From Arthrobacter sp. Soc17.1.1.1 (GTDB lineage Bacteria; Actinomycetota; Actinomycetes; Actinomycetales; Micrococcaceae): a stretch of 64,000 bases of DNA. Both the position numbers and the translations under genes were made by a program. The stretch's first letter is position 1. Each line of letters starts with the position of its first letter. The DNA is taken from the NCBI RefSeq assembly GCF_036867195.1, contig NZ_JBAJII010000001.1, forward strand, positions 2,604,001-2,668,000, written 5' to 3'. Below the pieces are notes generated by a model. That model did no database searches, was not told the DNA's origin, and worked only from the letters and a program-made list of their open reading frames with translations. Shown in pieces: positions 44,521 through 54,300 of this stretch.

Positions 44521-45984
44521 GTGACCAACCCATCCAATCCGTCGAACGGCGACGACGACACACCCCAGGACCCGCTGTCCGAGATGCTGGCGAAGATGTT
44601 CGGCGGCGGCGCCGGCGCCGGCGGCTTCGATCCTCAGGAGATCGCCCGGGCGGCCGGCCTTCCCTCCGATCCCGCAGCCATGGCCATGATGATGCAGCAG
44701 GTCCAGGCCATGTTCAGCGCGCAGAGCGAAGGGCCCGTGAACTGGAAGATGGCGCACGAGCAGGCGCGTCGCGTCGCCGCGTCGGACAACGACCCCTCCG
44801 TCACGGCGCTGCAGCGCCGCAGCGTCGACGAGTCCCTGAAGCTTGCCGAGATGTGGCTCGACCCCGTGACCGACTTCCCGAGCACCGGGCAGCTGGGCCG
44901 GGCGTGGTCCCGCGCCGAATGGGTGGAGGCGACCATGACGACCTGGCGTCGCCTTACCGAGCCGGTCGCGACGAGCATCGCCAAGGCATTGTCCGACGTC
45001 ATCTCCGAGCAGCTCCCCGAGGAGATGAAGTCCATGATGGGCATGATGGGCGGCCCGTCCTCCATGCTCCAGAACGTCGGCGGCGCCATGTTCGGCATGC
45101 AGCTGGGCCAGGCCGTCGGGGCGCTCTCGAAGGACGTCGTGGGGTCCACCGACATCGGTGTCCCCCTCGCCGACGGGCGCATGGCGCTGCTTCCCGCCAA
45201 CGTCGCGGCGTTCGGAGCCGGCCTCGACGTGCCCGAGCAGGAGGTGCAGCTCTTCCTCGCCGTCCGCGAGGCGGCCCACGTACGCCTGTTCACCCACATC
45301 CCGTGGCTCACCGGACACCTGCTCGGCAGCATCGAGCGGTATGCGAGGGGCATCCACATCGACATGGGCAAGATCGAGGAGGCCGCGCGCGACATCGATC
45401 CGACCAATCCCGAGAGCCTGCAGGGCGCGCTCTCGCAGGGCGTGTTCATGCCGGAGCGCACGCCCGAGCAGGACGCCGCGCTCGTGCGCCTCGAGACGAC
45501 GCTCGCCCTCGTGGAGGGCTGGGTGGACGAGGTGACGGCGGCGGCCGCGGCGAACCTGCCGTCGGCCGGGGCGCTGCGCGAGATGGTCCGACGACGGCGG
45601 GCGACCGGCGGACCCGCGGAGCACGCGTTCGCGGCGCTGGTCGGTCTGGAGCTGCGCCCGCGCAGGCTGCGCGACGCAGCCGCGCTGTGGGCGCTCCTGC
45701 TCGAGGAGCGGGGGGCCGAGGGGCGCGACGCCCTGTGGCAGCACCCGGACCTCCTGCCCACCGCGGAGGACCTCGACGATCCCGCCGGTTTCACCGAGCG
45801 CCGGAGACTGATCGAGTCCTCCGACGCCGACGTCGACGCCGCCCTCCAGCGGCTCCTTTCCGGGGACTTCGAGCAGGGCGGCGACGCCGCGGACGGCGAC
45901 GCCCCTGCCGAGGACGGGGCTCCTCAGGCCGGCGACGATCCGGACACCGGCGGTCCCGACACGGACGGGACCAAGGCCGGCTGA
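44521..45984 (+). CDS. Zincin-family protein (DUF2342)
   Basis: A 487-residue cytoplasmic protein. A Gly/Met-rich N-terminus precedes the family core: MAHEQARRVAASDNDPSV, MWLDPVTDFP, WVEATMTTWRRL, VQLFLAVREAAHVRLFTHIP and RYARGIHIDMG. The family is annotated as zinc metalloprotease (zincin-like). I see no HEXXH in this chain; the closest is REAAHVRLFTH, so proteolytic activity is not supported by the sequence. The last 60 residues are acidic and Gly/Asp-rich. Equivalent genes flank the UPF0182/PDZ genes in mycobacteria, so the neighbourhood is conserved. Confidence 0.85.
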   Translation: MTNPSNPSNGDDDTPQDPLSEMLAKMFGGGAGAGGFDPQEIARAAGLPSDPAAMAMMMQQVQAMFSAQSEGPVNWKMAHEQARRVAASDNDPSVTALQRRSVDESLKLAEMWLDPVTDFPSTGQLGRAWSRAEWVEATMTTWRRLTEPVATSIAKALSDVISEQLPEEMKSMMGMMGGPSSMLQNVGGAMFGMQLGQAVGALSKDVVGSTDIGVPLADGRMALLPANVAAFGAGLDVPEQEVQLFLAVREAAHVRLFTHIPWLTGHLLGSIERYARGIHIDMGKIEEAARDIDPTNPESLQGALSQGVFMPERTPEQDAALVRLETTLALVEGWVDEVTAAAAANLPSAGALREMVRRRRATGGPAEHAFAALVGLELRPRRLRDAAALWALLLEERGAEGRDALWQHPDLLPTAEDLDDPAGFTERRRLIESSDADVDAALQRLLSGDFEQGGDAADGDAPAEDGAPQAGDDPDTGGPDTDGTKAG

Positions 45985-45994
45985 ACCGGTCCTG

Positions 45995-46021
45995 CCGCTC
46001 CCGGGCGAGGCCCGGGAGCGG
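45995..46021. terminator. Bidirectional terminator between convergent genes
   Basis: A perfect 12-bp stem (45995-46006 with 46010-46021), loop GAG. It lies between the stops of the zincin-family gene (45984) and the YgjP-like gene (46031). Confidence 0.75.
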
Positions 46022-46030
46022 TGTGCCCGC

Positions 46031-46597
46031 CTAGGGCTCGTCGGGTCGGCCCATGAGATTGCGGTGCGCGGCGAAGGCTGCTCCGTCGAGGAAGGCCTTC
46101 GCCGTCTCCGTGCGCGGATAGGACGTGAGCAGAGCCCAGAACTCCGCGCTGTGGGAGGGCTCGATGAGGTGCGCCATCTCGTGCAGGATCACGTAGTCGA
46201 CGACCCATTCGGGCATGCCCTGCAGCCGGTGCGACAGCCGGATGGACCTGTAGGCCGGCGTCGCGGAGGCCCAGCGGGAATTCTGGTTGGTCACCCAGCC
46301 GATCGTCGAGGGCACGCCCCTGCCGCCCAGGTACTCGCGGGCCAGCCGCTCGGCCCGCTGCAGGAGCGCGGGGACGGGCTGGTTGTCGGTGATCGCCGGC
46401 GCGTCGAGGTACTTCTGGGACATCCGCGCCGTCATCCGCTCCACCCAGTGGCGTTCCTGGCCGGCCGAGAAGTGGCCGGGGATGGAGATCCTGATGACGC
46501 CGTCCCTGATGTCCGCGCTGACCGTCCGCTTGCGCCGCGCGGAGCGGCGCACCTCCACGGGCAGGCGCGCCGGGGCCGGCGTGCCCGGCTCAGGCAC
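46031..46597 (-). CDS. YgjP/SprT-like zinc metallopeptidase
   Basis: A 188-residue protein. The central HEMAHLIEPSHSAEFW (from residue 139) has HEXXH plus a third His (149), as in the YgjP-like/WLM family. VTNQNSRWASATPAYRSIRLSHRL is the typical preceding segment. The N-terminus is Arg-rich and poorly conserved. The GTG at 46597 overlaps the uvrD2 stop by 8 nt with no ribosome binding site, so it is likely coupled. A later in-frame GTG is possible. It is the final gene of the nudC-uvrD2-ygjP set. Confidence 0.85.
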   Translation of the reverse strand: MPEPGTPAPARLPVEVRRSARRKRTVSADIRDGVIRISIPGHFSAGQERHWVERMTARMSQKYLDAPAITDNQPVPALLQRAERLAREYLGGRGVPSTIGWVTNQNSRWASATPAYRSIRLSHRLQGMPEWVVDYVILHEMAHLIEPSHSAEFWALLTSYPRTETAKAFLDGAAFAAHRNLMGRPDEP

Positions 46598-48698
46598 TGT
46601 CGGCCAGGATGCCGAGCACCGCTTCGCCGTACCGCTCGAGCTTCGCGGAACCGATCCCGGCGAGGCCGCCGAGTTCGTCGAGCGTCTGCGGCCTGGCCTC
46701 GGCGATCGCGACGAGTGTCGCATCGGTGAACACGACGAACGCGGGCACGTCCTTCTCCCGGGCCTCCGTGCGCCGCCATTCCCGGAGCGCCTCGAACGTC
46801 TCCTCCTGGTAGCTCGCGGGGCAGTCGCTGCAGCGTCCGATCTTGCGCTCCGAGCCGGTGAGGAGCGGGCGCTTGCAGACGCGGCAGACGGCGGGCGCCG
46901 AGGACTTGCGGTCGGCCTTCGCGCGCGGCTGGCGGAACGCGGCCTGTCCCGTCCCCGCGGGACGCAGCGGGTCGAGGAAACGCGAGGGCTTCCTGCTGGC
47001 CCGGCCTCCCGGGGAACGCGCGGTGGACCAGGAGAGCGAGAGGTGGATCCGGGCGCGGGTGATGCCGACATACAGCAGCCGGCGTTCCTCGTCGATGGCC
47101 TCCTGCGTGTCGGCGAACGAGATGGGCATGAGCCCCTCGCTCAGGCCGACGAGGAAGACGGCGTCCCACTCGAGCCCCTTGGCCGAGTGCAACGACGCGA
47201 GGGTCACGCCCTGGACCGTCGGGGCGTGCTGCGACGCGGCCCGCTCCTCGAGTTCGGCGACGAACAGCTGGAGCGTGAAGGCCTCGGCGCCGCGGACCCT
47301 GTTGAGCTCGTCCGCCAGCCCGACGAGGGCCGCGAGCGACTCCCACTTCTCGCGGACCGCCCCGGAGTTCTGCGGTGCCACCGAGGTGTAGCCGAGCGAG
47401 GCGAGGACGTCCCGCACCTGCTGGGGCACGTCGGCGTCGCCCTGGGTGCGCGCCGCTGCCCGGAGCTGGAGCAGCGCGTCGCGGACCTCCCGGCGCTGGA
47501 AGAACCGCTCCCCGCCGCGGAGCTGGTAGCCGATGCCGGCGCTGGCGAGGGCCTGCTCGTACGCCTCCGACTGCCCGTTCGTGCGGTAGAGGATCGCGAT
47601 CTCGCTCGCCTTGACGCCCTGGTTCAGCAGGGCCCCGATGCGCCTCGCGCACTCCGCCGCCTCGGCCTCGTCGTCGCTGCACTCGGTGAAGACGGGTTCG
47701 GGCCCGGCGGCACGCTGCGCGATCAGCTCCAGCGGCGCGGACCACGTGGTGCCGACGGCACGCCGGTCGGCGTCCTCGCCCCTCGCGGCCAGGAGGGTGT
47801 TCGCTGCACGGACGACCTGCGGCGTGGACCGGTAGTCGCGCACCAGCCGCACCACCTGCGCGCCCTCGTAGCGCTTCGTGAAGTCGAGCAGGTGCCGCGA
47901 CGTGGCACCGGTGAACGAGTAGATGGTCTGGCTCGCATCCCCGACCACGCACAGCTCGCGGCGCTCGCCCAGCCAGAGGTCGAGCAGGCGCTGCTGGAGC
48001 GGCGAGACGTCCTGGTACTCGTCGACGACGAAGTGGCGGTACTGCGCCCGCACCGTCGCCGCCACCTTCTCGTCCTCCTCGAGAATGGCCACGGTGGTCA
48101 GCAGCACGTCCTCGAAGTCGATCAGGTTGCGGTCGATCTTGAGGTCCTCGTACGCCGAGAAGATCCGGGACACCGACACCAGGTCCATGCCCGCGGGCTC
48201 CGCGCGGCCTGCCGCCGCGGCGGCGTATCCGTCCGGCGTCAGCATCGAGACCTTCGCCCACTCGATTTCCGCCGCGACGTCCCGGATGGCGGCACGGTCC
48301 GTGGTCAGCCGCAACCGGCGCGCCGACTCGGCGATGAGCTGCGCCTTGTGGTCGACCAGCGCCGGCAGCGGCCCGCCGACGGCCTGCGGCCAGAAGTACT
48401 GCAGTTGCCGCAGTGCTGCGGCGTGGAAGGTCCGGGCCTGCACCCCGCCCGCCCCGAGGTCGCGGAGGCGTGTGCGCATCTCCGCCGCCGCGCGCGCGGT
48501 GAACGTCACGGCGAGCACCTGCTGCGGCTTGTAGACGCCCGTGTGCACGCCGTACGCGATGCGGTGGGTGATGGCACGGGTCTTGCCGGTCCCCGCTCCC
48601 GCGAGGACGCAGAGCGGACCCGTGAGGGTGCTCGCCACGGTGCGCTGTTCGTCGTCGAGCCCTTCGAGGATGCTGTCCTCGAGCAGAATCCCGGTCAT
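46590..48698 (-). CDS. uvrD2: ATP-dependent DNA helicase UvrD2 (with HRDC)
   Basis: A 702-residue superfamily-1 3'-5' helicase. Walker A is AGAGTGKT (33-40). Motif II reads VVDEYQDVSPLQQ, motif III VVGDASQTIYSFTGA, motif V TLASLHSAKGLEWDAVFLVG and motif VI EERRLLYVGITRARIHL. Near residue 605 a four-cysteine cluster (CRVCKRP...GRCSDCP) precedes an HRDC domain with TLDELGGLAGIGSAKLERYG. This layout matches mycobacterial UvrD2. The ATG at 48698 overlaps the nudC stop by 1 nt (TGATG). The C-terminus overlaps the YgjP-like gene. It acts in DNA repair or replication. Confidence 0.95.
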   Translation of the reverse strand: MTGILLEDSILEGLDDEQRTVASTLTGPLCVLAGAGTGKTRAITHRIAYGVHTGVYKPQQVLAVTFTARAAAEMRTRLRDLGAGGVQARTFHAAALRQLQYFWPQAVGGPLPALVDHKAQLIAESARRLRLTTDRAAIRDVAAEIEWAKVSMLTPDGYAAAAAGRAEPAGMDLVSVSRIFSAYEDLKIDRNLIDFEDVLLTTVAILEEDEKVAATVRAQYRHFVVDEYQDVSPLQQRLLDLWLGERRELCVVGDASQTIYSFTGATSRHLLDFTKRYEGAQVVRLVRDYRSTPQVVRAANTLLAARGEDADRRAVGTTWSAPLELIAQRAAGPEPVFTECSDDEAEAAECARRIGALLNQGVKASEIAILYRTNGQSEAYEQALASAGIGYQLRGGERFFQRREVRDALLQLRAAARTQGDADVPQQVRDVLASLGYTSVAPQNSGAVREKWESLAALVGLADELNRVRGAEAFTLQLFVAELEERAASQHAPTVQGVTLASLHSAKGLEWDAVFLVGLSEGLMPISFADTQEAIDEERRLLYVGITRARIHLSLSWSTARSPGGRASRKPSRFLDPLRPAGTGQAAFRQPRAKADRKSSAPAVCRVCKRPLLTGSERKIGRCSDCPASYQEETFEALREWRRTEAREKDVPAFVVFTDATLVAIAEARPQTLDELGGLAGIGSAKLERYGEAVLGILADSA

Positions 48699-49654
48699 CA
48701 GGGGCGCGCCTCCGATGGCTGCTTGTCCAGCGGTCCGCCGTACCAGCGCTCGATGAGCGACCGCGCGATCGAGATACCGCCCGCGACGGTGATCGTCCCG
48801 TCCCGCACCTCGGTGAACAGCTGCTCGCGCGTGAACCACCGCACGGATCGCATCTCCACGCGGTCGGGGACCGCGTCGGTGCTGACCGCCCGGGCCGTGA
48901 AGCCGAGCATCAGGGAGGCGGGGAAGGGCCAGGGCTGGGACCCGAGGTACTCCGGGGACTGGATCTCGATGCCGGATTCCTCGGCCACCTCGCGGATGAC
49001 AGCGGCCTCGAGCGACTCCCCCGGCTCGACGAACCCGGCGAGGGTGGAGTAGCGGTCCTCGGGCCACGCCGCCGCGGAGCCGAGGAGCAGGCGGTCGTCG
49101 TCGTCGACCACCGAGACGATGATCGCGGCGTCGGTGCGCGGGTAGTGCTGCGAGCCGTCCGCCGGGCACTGCCGCACCCAGCCGGCGTCGCGGACCTCGG
49201 TGACGGCTCCGCACCGGGGGCAGTGGGTGTGCGTGGCGTGCCAGTTCGCGATCGCGGCGGCCTCGACGAAGAGCCCGGCGTCGCGGGCGTCGAGCGATGC
49301 GGCGACATCGCGCAGGCCCAGCCACTCCTCGGCCGGTGCGACGGCGGGATCCTCCTCGTCGAGGACGGCGAGGACCACGGTGCTGCCGGCGTCGGCGGCT
49401 CCCTCGTTGATCCGGCCGAGGTAGACGAGCAGTTCGGGCCGTTGCAGCTCGGAGGGTGCGAGGAGCCGCAGAGCGGTCCCCTCCACCGGTGCCTTCCCGC
49501 GGGCCAGGACCAGGACCTTCGTCTCCTCCGAGGCCCAGAACCCCTCGAGGAGGTTCTCGGTGGTCCTCGCGTCACCGTCCCGGTCGGAATCCGTACGCGA
49601 GAGCGGCAGCGATCCGAGGGGAGGCAGCACGAGGGTCCGGAGGGGTTCGGTCAT
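48698..49654 (-). CDS. nudC: NAD(+) diphosphatase NudC
   Basis: A 318-residue Nudix hydrolase that cleaves NAD(H) and can remove NAD caps from RNA. A zinc ribbon has Cys145, Cys148 and Cys163 (HCPRCGAVTEV...RQCPADG); the fourth ligand is not obvious. The Nudix box spans 207-229 (GFVEPGESLEAAVIREVAEE). SQPWPFP (239-245) is the NudC-specific motif. The ATG at 49654 is chosen because the family N-terminus starts near it; the frame is open further upstream. The gene is divergent from the phosphotransferase and its stop overlaps uvrD2. Confidence 0.95.
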   Translation of the reverse strand: MTEPLRTLVLPPLGSLPLSRTDSDRDGDARTTENLLEGFWASEETKVLVLARGKAPVEGTALRLLAPSELQRPELLVYLGRINEGAADAGSTVVLAVLDEEDPAVAPAEEWLGLRDVAASLDARDAGLFVEAAAIANWHATHTHCPRCGAVTEVRDAGWVRQCPADGSQHYPRTDAAIIVSVVDDDDRLLLGSAAAWPEDRYSTLAGFVEPGESLEAAVIREVAEESGIEIQSPEYLGSQPWPFPASLMLGFTARAVSTDAVPDRVEMRSVRWFTREQLFTEVRDGTITVAGGISIARSLIERWYGGPLDKQPSEARP

Positions 49655-49802
49655 GGTTCTACGGTACGTTCTCGCTCTCCCAAAACCCATTTCGATCGGA
49701 GCCCGTGGAGGAGCAGTGCAGGCCCGAAGACGAGTAGTCCATCTGGCGACGCGCCGCACCGTAACTGGGCACGCGGAGCGGGGACGCCCTACGGTGGAAC
49801 TT

Positions 49803-51293
49803 GTGAAACGGACACCCATGGAACTTGCTGCCATCGCAAGCGCCGCTGTACCCGGCCTGGCCCCCACGGGCGTCGCCGGTGCGCCCGACGACGCTGCGGA
49901 TTTCGACTCCGCCCTGCTCGTCGACGATGCGGGCAAGCAGTGGAGGGTCCGCTCGCCGAGACACGCCGAGGCCAGCATGCGGCTCGAGACGGAGCTGCAG
50001 GCACTCCGCGCCTTCACGCCCGCCGTCAAGGCGGAACTCCCCTTCCTCATCCCGCACATGGCGGGCAGCGTGCGGCAGGGCGAGCTCAGCACGTTCGTGT
50101 ACTCCCACCTCGCGGGGACCACCCGCCCCCTGGACGCGCTGACGGCCGGCGGTCCGGCGATGGCCCGTGAACTCGGGCGCGTCCTCGCCGCGATCCACGA
50201 ACTGCCGAAGGACATGGTGCAGCGCGCCGACCTGCCCAGCTACGAGGCGAACGAGTACCGCCAGCGGAAGCTCAACGAGCTGGACCAGGCGGCCACGACC
50301 GGCAGGATCCCCGCGATCCTGCTGCGCCGCTGGGAGCACGCCCTCGAGGACGTGACGCTGTGGCGGTTCAGCCCGACCGTGGTCCACGGGGACCTCCACG
50401 AGGACCACCTGCTCGTCTCCGCGGGCCGGGTGTCCGCCGTGACCGGCTGGACCGACCTGAGCGTCGGCGATCCGGCCGAGGACTTCGCCTGGCTCGCAGC
50501 CGCCGAGGACACCGCGTTCGTCGACACCGTCCACGAAGCCTACGCCGGCGCCCGGACGACCGCCGTCGATGCCCATCTGCCGCGCCGCGCAGCGCTGGCC
50601 GCCGAGTTCGCCCTCGCCCAGTGGCTGGTGCGAGGAGTGGCCCTCGAGGACGCCGCGATGATCCAGGAGGCGGAAGGCATGCTCGCGACGCTCGAGGCCG
50701 ACGTGGAGGCCATCGAACGCGAGCAGCACGAGGCCGCCGAGCGTGCCCGGCTCGCCCACGAGGAGCGCCTCGCGTGGGGCGACGAGCTGGGCACCGACAC
50801 CTACGGCCGCGCGGTCGACGGGCCGTCCGATGGCGGGGCGCACGCCGAGGCGTTCCCCGGCCCTGTCGGACGCCCTGCCGATCCCGCCCGCGGATCCTCC
50901 ACCCAGGTCCCGGCACAGCGCGAGCACGGCACGACACCCGTCGCCGCGGGGACCGACGGCGACCATGCCGGGAGGACCGGCAGCCATGCGTACGACCCGG
51001 ACAATCCTGCCGGTCAGCGGTTCCACCGCCTGCCCGACAGCAGCCCTGCGCAGGCACCCGGGCACGCAGCGCAGACGACCAGCCATGCGCCGGAGGCCGG
51101 CCCCCGGCGCGGCGACGACGACCACGGTTCCGCCTCGGGCTCGTCCCTCGCCTATGCGCGCCTCACGGCGGGTCGCCAGCGGTCCGCCCCGACCTCCTCG
51201 AAGGTGACCCTGCTGCGGACCACCGAGCAGTCGGCCGGTTCACCGGACGACGTCGCGACCTCGGCCCTGCCGATCGTCTCGTTCGGCAGCTGA
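49803..51293 (+). CDS. Aminoglycoside-phosphotransferase-fold kinase-like protein with disordered tail
   Basis: A 496-residue protein. The kinase-like N-terminal lobe begins MELAAIASAAVPGLAP. The catalytic-loop motif VVHGDLHEDHLLVSAG (about 195) and the metal loop TGWTDLSVGDPAEDF follow, as in APH/choline-kinase-fold phosphotransferases. Residues about 330-496 are low-complexity Pro/Gly/His-rich with no recognisable domain. The GTG at 49803 (MKRTPMEL) is favoured; an ATG at 49818 is possible. It lies in the Rv3200c position beside nudC and adnB, but the family differs from a potassium channel. The substrate is unknown; resistance to a drug should not be assumed. Confidence 0.82.
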   Translation: MKRTPMELAAIASAAVPGLAPTGVAGAPDDAADFDSALLVDDAGKQWRVRSPRHAEASMRLETELQALRAFTPAVKAELPFLIPHMAGSVRQGELSTFVYSHLAGTTRPLDALTAGGPAMARELGRVLAAIHELPKDMVQRADLPSYEANEYRQRKLNELDQAATTGRIPAILLRRWEHALEDVTLWRFSPTVVHGDLHEDHLLVSAGRVSAVTGWTDLSVGDPAEDFAWLAAAEDTAFVDTVHEAYAGARTTAVDAHLPRRAALAAEFALAQWLVRGVALEDAAMIQEAEGMLATLEADVEAIEREQHEAAERARLAHEERLAWGDELGTDTYGRAVDGPSDGGAHAEAFPGPVGRPADPARGSSTQVPAQREHGTTPVAAGTDGDHAGRTGSHAYDPDNPAGQRFHRLPDSSPAQAPGHAAQTTSHAPEAGPRRGDDDHGSASGSSLAYARLTAGRQRSAPTSSKVTLLRTTEQSAGSPDDVATSALPIVSFGS

Positions 51294-51310
51294 CCGCCCC
51301 GTGGGCCCCG

Positions 51311-51337
51311 TGGGCCCCGGGGGATACCCGGGACCCA
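51311..51337. terminator. Possible terminator between phosphotransferase and adnB
   Basis: An 11-bp stem with one mismatch (51311-51321 with 51327-51337) around GGATA. It lies between the convergent stops at 51293 and 51349. It is GC-rich with no U-tract. Confidence 0.5.
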
Positions 51338-51348
51338 GGACGACGGCG

Positions 51349-54300
51349 TCAGCCGGCCACGGCGTCCGCGGCGCGGATGATCTCCTCGAGTTCCGCCGCA
51401 TCGGCGAGGTCGTGGGGCCGCACCACGAGGTCGTCCGCCACGTAGAAGAAGGCGGCCCGCACCTTCTCGAGGGGTACATCCTTCAGCCGTGACCAGGCCA
51501 GGCGGTAGACCGCGAGCTGGACGGCCTTCGCGGCTCGCCGGTCGGGGGCGGGCGGACGTCCCGTCTTCCAGTCGATGAGGTCCCAGCCGCCGTCGGCGTC
51601 CCGGAACACCGCGTCGATCCGGCCGCGCACCACGATGGTGCCGATCCTCGTCTCGATCGGCGCCTCGATGGCCGCCGGTTCGCGCAGCGCCCACTCGGAC
51701 TGCTCGAAGATCGCCGCCATGTCCTTCAGCCCGAGGGTCTCGTCCACGTAGGCATCCGCCCCGCCAGGGTATTCACCGAGGTCGAGCATGCCGCTGGTTC
51801 CGTAGAACTCCTCGATCCAGGCATGGAAGGCGGTACCCTTGCGGGCTGCCGAGCCGGGGCGCCGGGGCAGGGGTCGCCGCAACTGCTGCATCACGGCGCC
51901 CGGGTCCTCGCGCAGCTCCACCAGCGTGGAGGCCGAGATGTGCGAGGGCAGCGCCAGCGGCAGCCGCTCCCGCTCGCGCGCCTGTCGGGCCAGTGCGAGG
52001 CGCACCTCGCGGCCCCAGCGACCGCCGTCCAGGTCGGCCTCCGCCGCGGGCGCTGCAGCCTGCTCGAGGACGGCCTGCGCCGCCCGTTCCATCGAGGCGC
52101 GGCGGGGACCCAGCGGGTCGAAGGGCCACGTGGCCCGCTCGGGGCTCGCGTTCGCGGGGTTGGAGTCCCCCTCGTCCTCCTCCGGGACCCAGTGCGGCGC
52201 GGAGAAGCCGTCGGTGCCCGCCTCGGTGAGGCGCACCAGGTCCGTGAGGTAGCCGGATGCGCCGTTCGGCTTCGAGCGGCCCCCACCCCACGCCGACGAG
52301 GTGCACACGAGCGCATGCCTGGCGCGGGTGAACGCGACATAGGCGAGCCGGCGTTCCTCCCGCTCCGCGTGGGCCCTCGCCTCGCCCGTGAACTCCTTCT
52401 CGCTGGCCAGCCATTCCTTCTGGTCCTGCTGCTCCCAGTCCCACTGGGGCAGTTCGGCGGCGTCGCCGCGCAGGGGCCACGGGATGGACGCATCGCCGCT
52501 GCTCCACCGTGAGTCCTTGCCGCTGGGGAACGATCCCTCGTTGAGGCCCGGCACGAAGACGACATCCCATTCGAGTCCCTTCGAGGCGTGGACCGTCAGG
52601 AGCTGCACGGCGTCCCTGCTGGCTTCGAGCTGCGTCACGGGCAGCCCGTCCTCCTCCTGGTCCGCGGCCTCCAGCCAGGCCAGGAACGCCGGCAGGTCGA
52701 CCCGCTCGGCGGTGGACACGAACCCTGCGACGGCCTCCGTGAAGGCGTCGAGGTTCCGGCGGGCCTCGTGGATGCTCACTCCCGGCTTGGCCGCCACCTC
52801 GATGTCCAGCAGGATGGTGCGCTCGACCTCCCCGATCATGGTGCCGAGGTCGTCGCCGACGAAGCCGCGGAGGCTCCTCAGCTCGCGTCGGAGCGCGTCG
52901 AGGCGTCGGCGGGCCTCGTCGCCCAGCGACCGGCCGGACGAGGACACCCAGCCTGCGGGCGGCAGGTGGTCGACGGCCTCGACGAGGCTGCCCGCCTCGG
53001 CGAGGTCGGGGGCGACGACGGCGTCGGCCGCCTGGTCGTGGTCGAGCTCCTCCCCCTGGTGGGTGCCGCGGCGGAACGCGGCCTCCCGCGTCCGTGCGAG
53101 CTGCCTGGACCAGTCGCCGAGAGCCATGAGGTCCGCCGGTCCGAGGCGCCAGCGCGCCCCCGAGAGCAGCCTCAGCATCGCGTCCGAGCGGTCGGGGTCG
53201 CCGAGCACCCTCAGCGTGGCCAGCAGGTCGACGATCTCCGGGGTGCGCAGCAGCCCGCCGAGGCCGACGATCTGCACGGGCACACCCGCGCGTTCCAGCT
53301 CGCGCCGGATCGGATCGAACTGCTTGCGCCCCCGGCACAGCACGGCCATGGTCGGTCGAAGCGGGTCGCCCGCGTCGTCGGTGTCGAAGCTGCGCCGGCG
53401 CTGCCGGAGGACCTCCCGGGCGATCGCCTCGGCCTCGCTCAGCGCAGGGGTGCGGCCTCCCTCGGGTGCTCCCTCGGGCGGGCGGCCGGCGGCGCCGACC
53501 GGTGCGTCGGTGAGGAAACGCCCGAGCATCACGGTCCCGAGCGGTGCTCCGGGACGTGCCACGAGCCCGGGGACCTGCTGGACCGAGGTGTTGCGGAGCC
53601 ACGGGGCCGGCACGTTCAGGGGCGCGGACACCGTGTTCGCCGCCTCGAGGATGGAGGTCGCGTTCCGCCAGGCGACGGACAGGTGGGCGACCTGCGACGG
53701 GGCGCGACCGGCGTCGCCGACCGTCGGGAACGCCGTGCGGAAGGTGGCCAACTGGCCCGCAGATGCCCCGCGGAAACCGTAGATGGACTGGTGGGGGTCG
53801 CCGACCGCCGTGACGGAGCGCCCGTCGGCGAACAGGCGCGAGAACAGGACCATCTGCGCGTGGGAGGTGTCCTGGAACTCGTCCAGCAGCACCACCCTGT
53901 ACTTCTCGCGTTCCATCCGGCCCGCTTCGGGGATGTCCCGGGCGATCCTGGCCGCGAGGGACACGAGGTCGCCGAAGTCGAGCTGCCGGCGCGCGAGCTT
54001 CGCCGCGGCGTAGCGTTCGACGAGTTCGGTGACAGTGATGCGGGTGCGCAGCTTGTCCAGGAGCCTGGCCGCCTCCTGGGTGGTGGGTCTCGCTGACCCC
54101 GCGACGTGCGGCAGGGAGGTCACGTACTCGATCTGGCGGCGGAGCTCGTCCCGGACGGCCGCGGGGCTGACGAGGTGCTCGGCGCACTCCCCCGCCATGT
54201 CGAGTACGGCCTTCACGAGCGTGCTCTTCGCCGCCGTGAAGTGTTCCCACTCGCCGTCGTGGGTCTCCACCACGGTGTGCGCGAGCTGCCAGGATTGGGC

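Noticed and set aside
49803..51293. Calling the APH-fold gene an aminoglycoside resistance gene
   Set aside because: The fold is widespread and its position is in a repair cluster; no resistance-specific residues can be pointed to.
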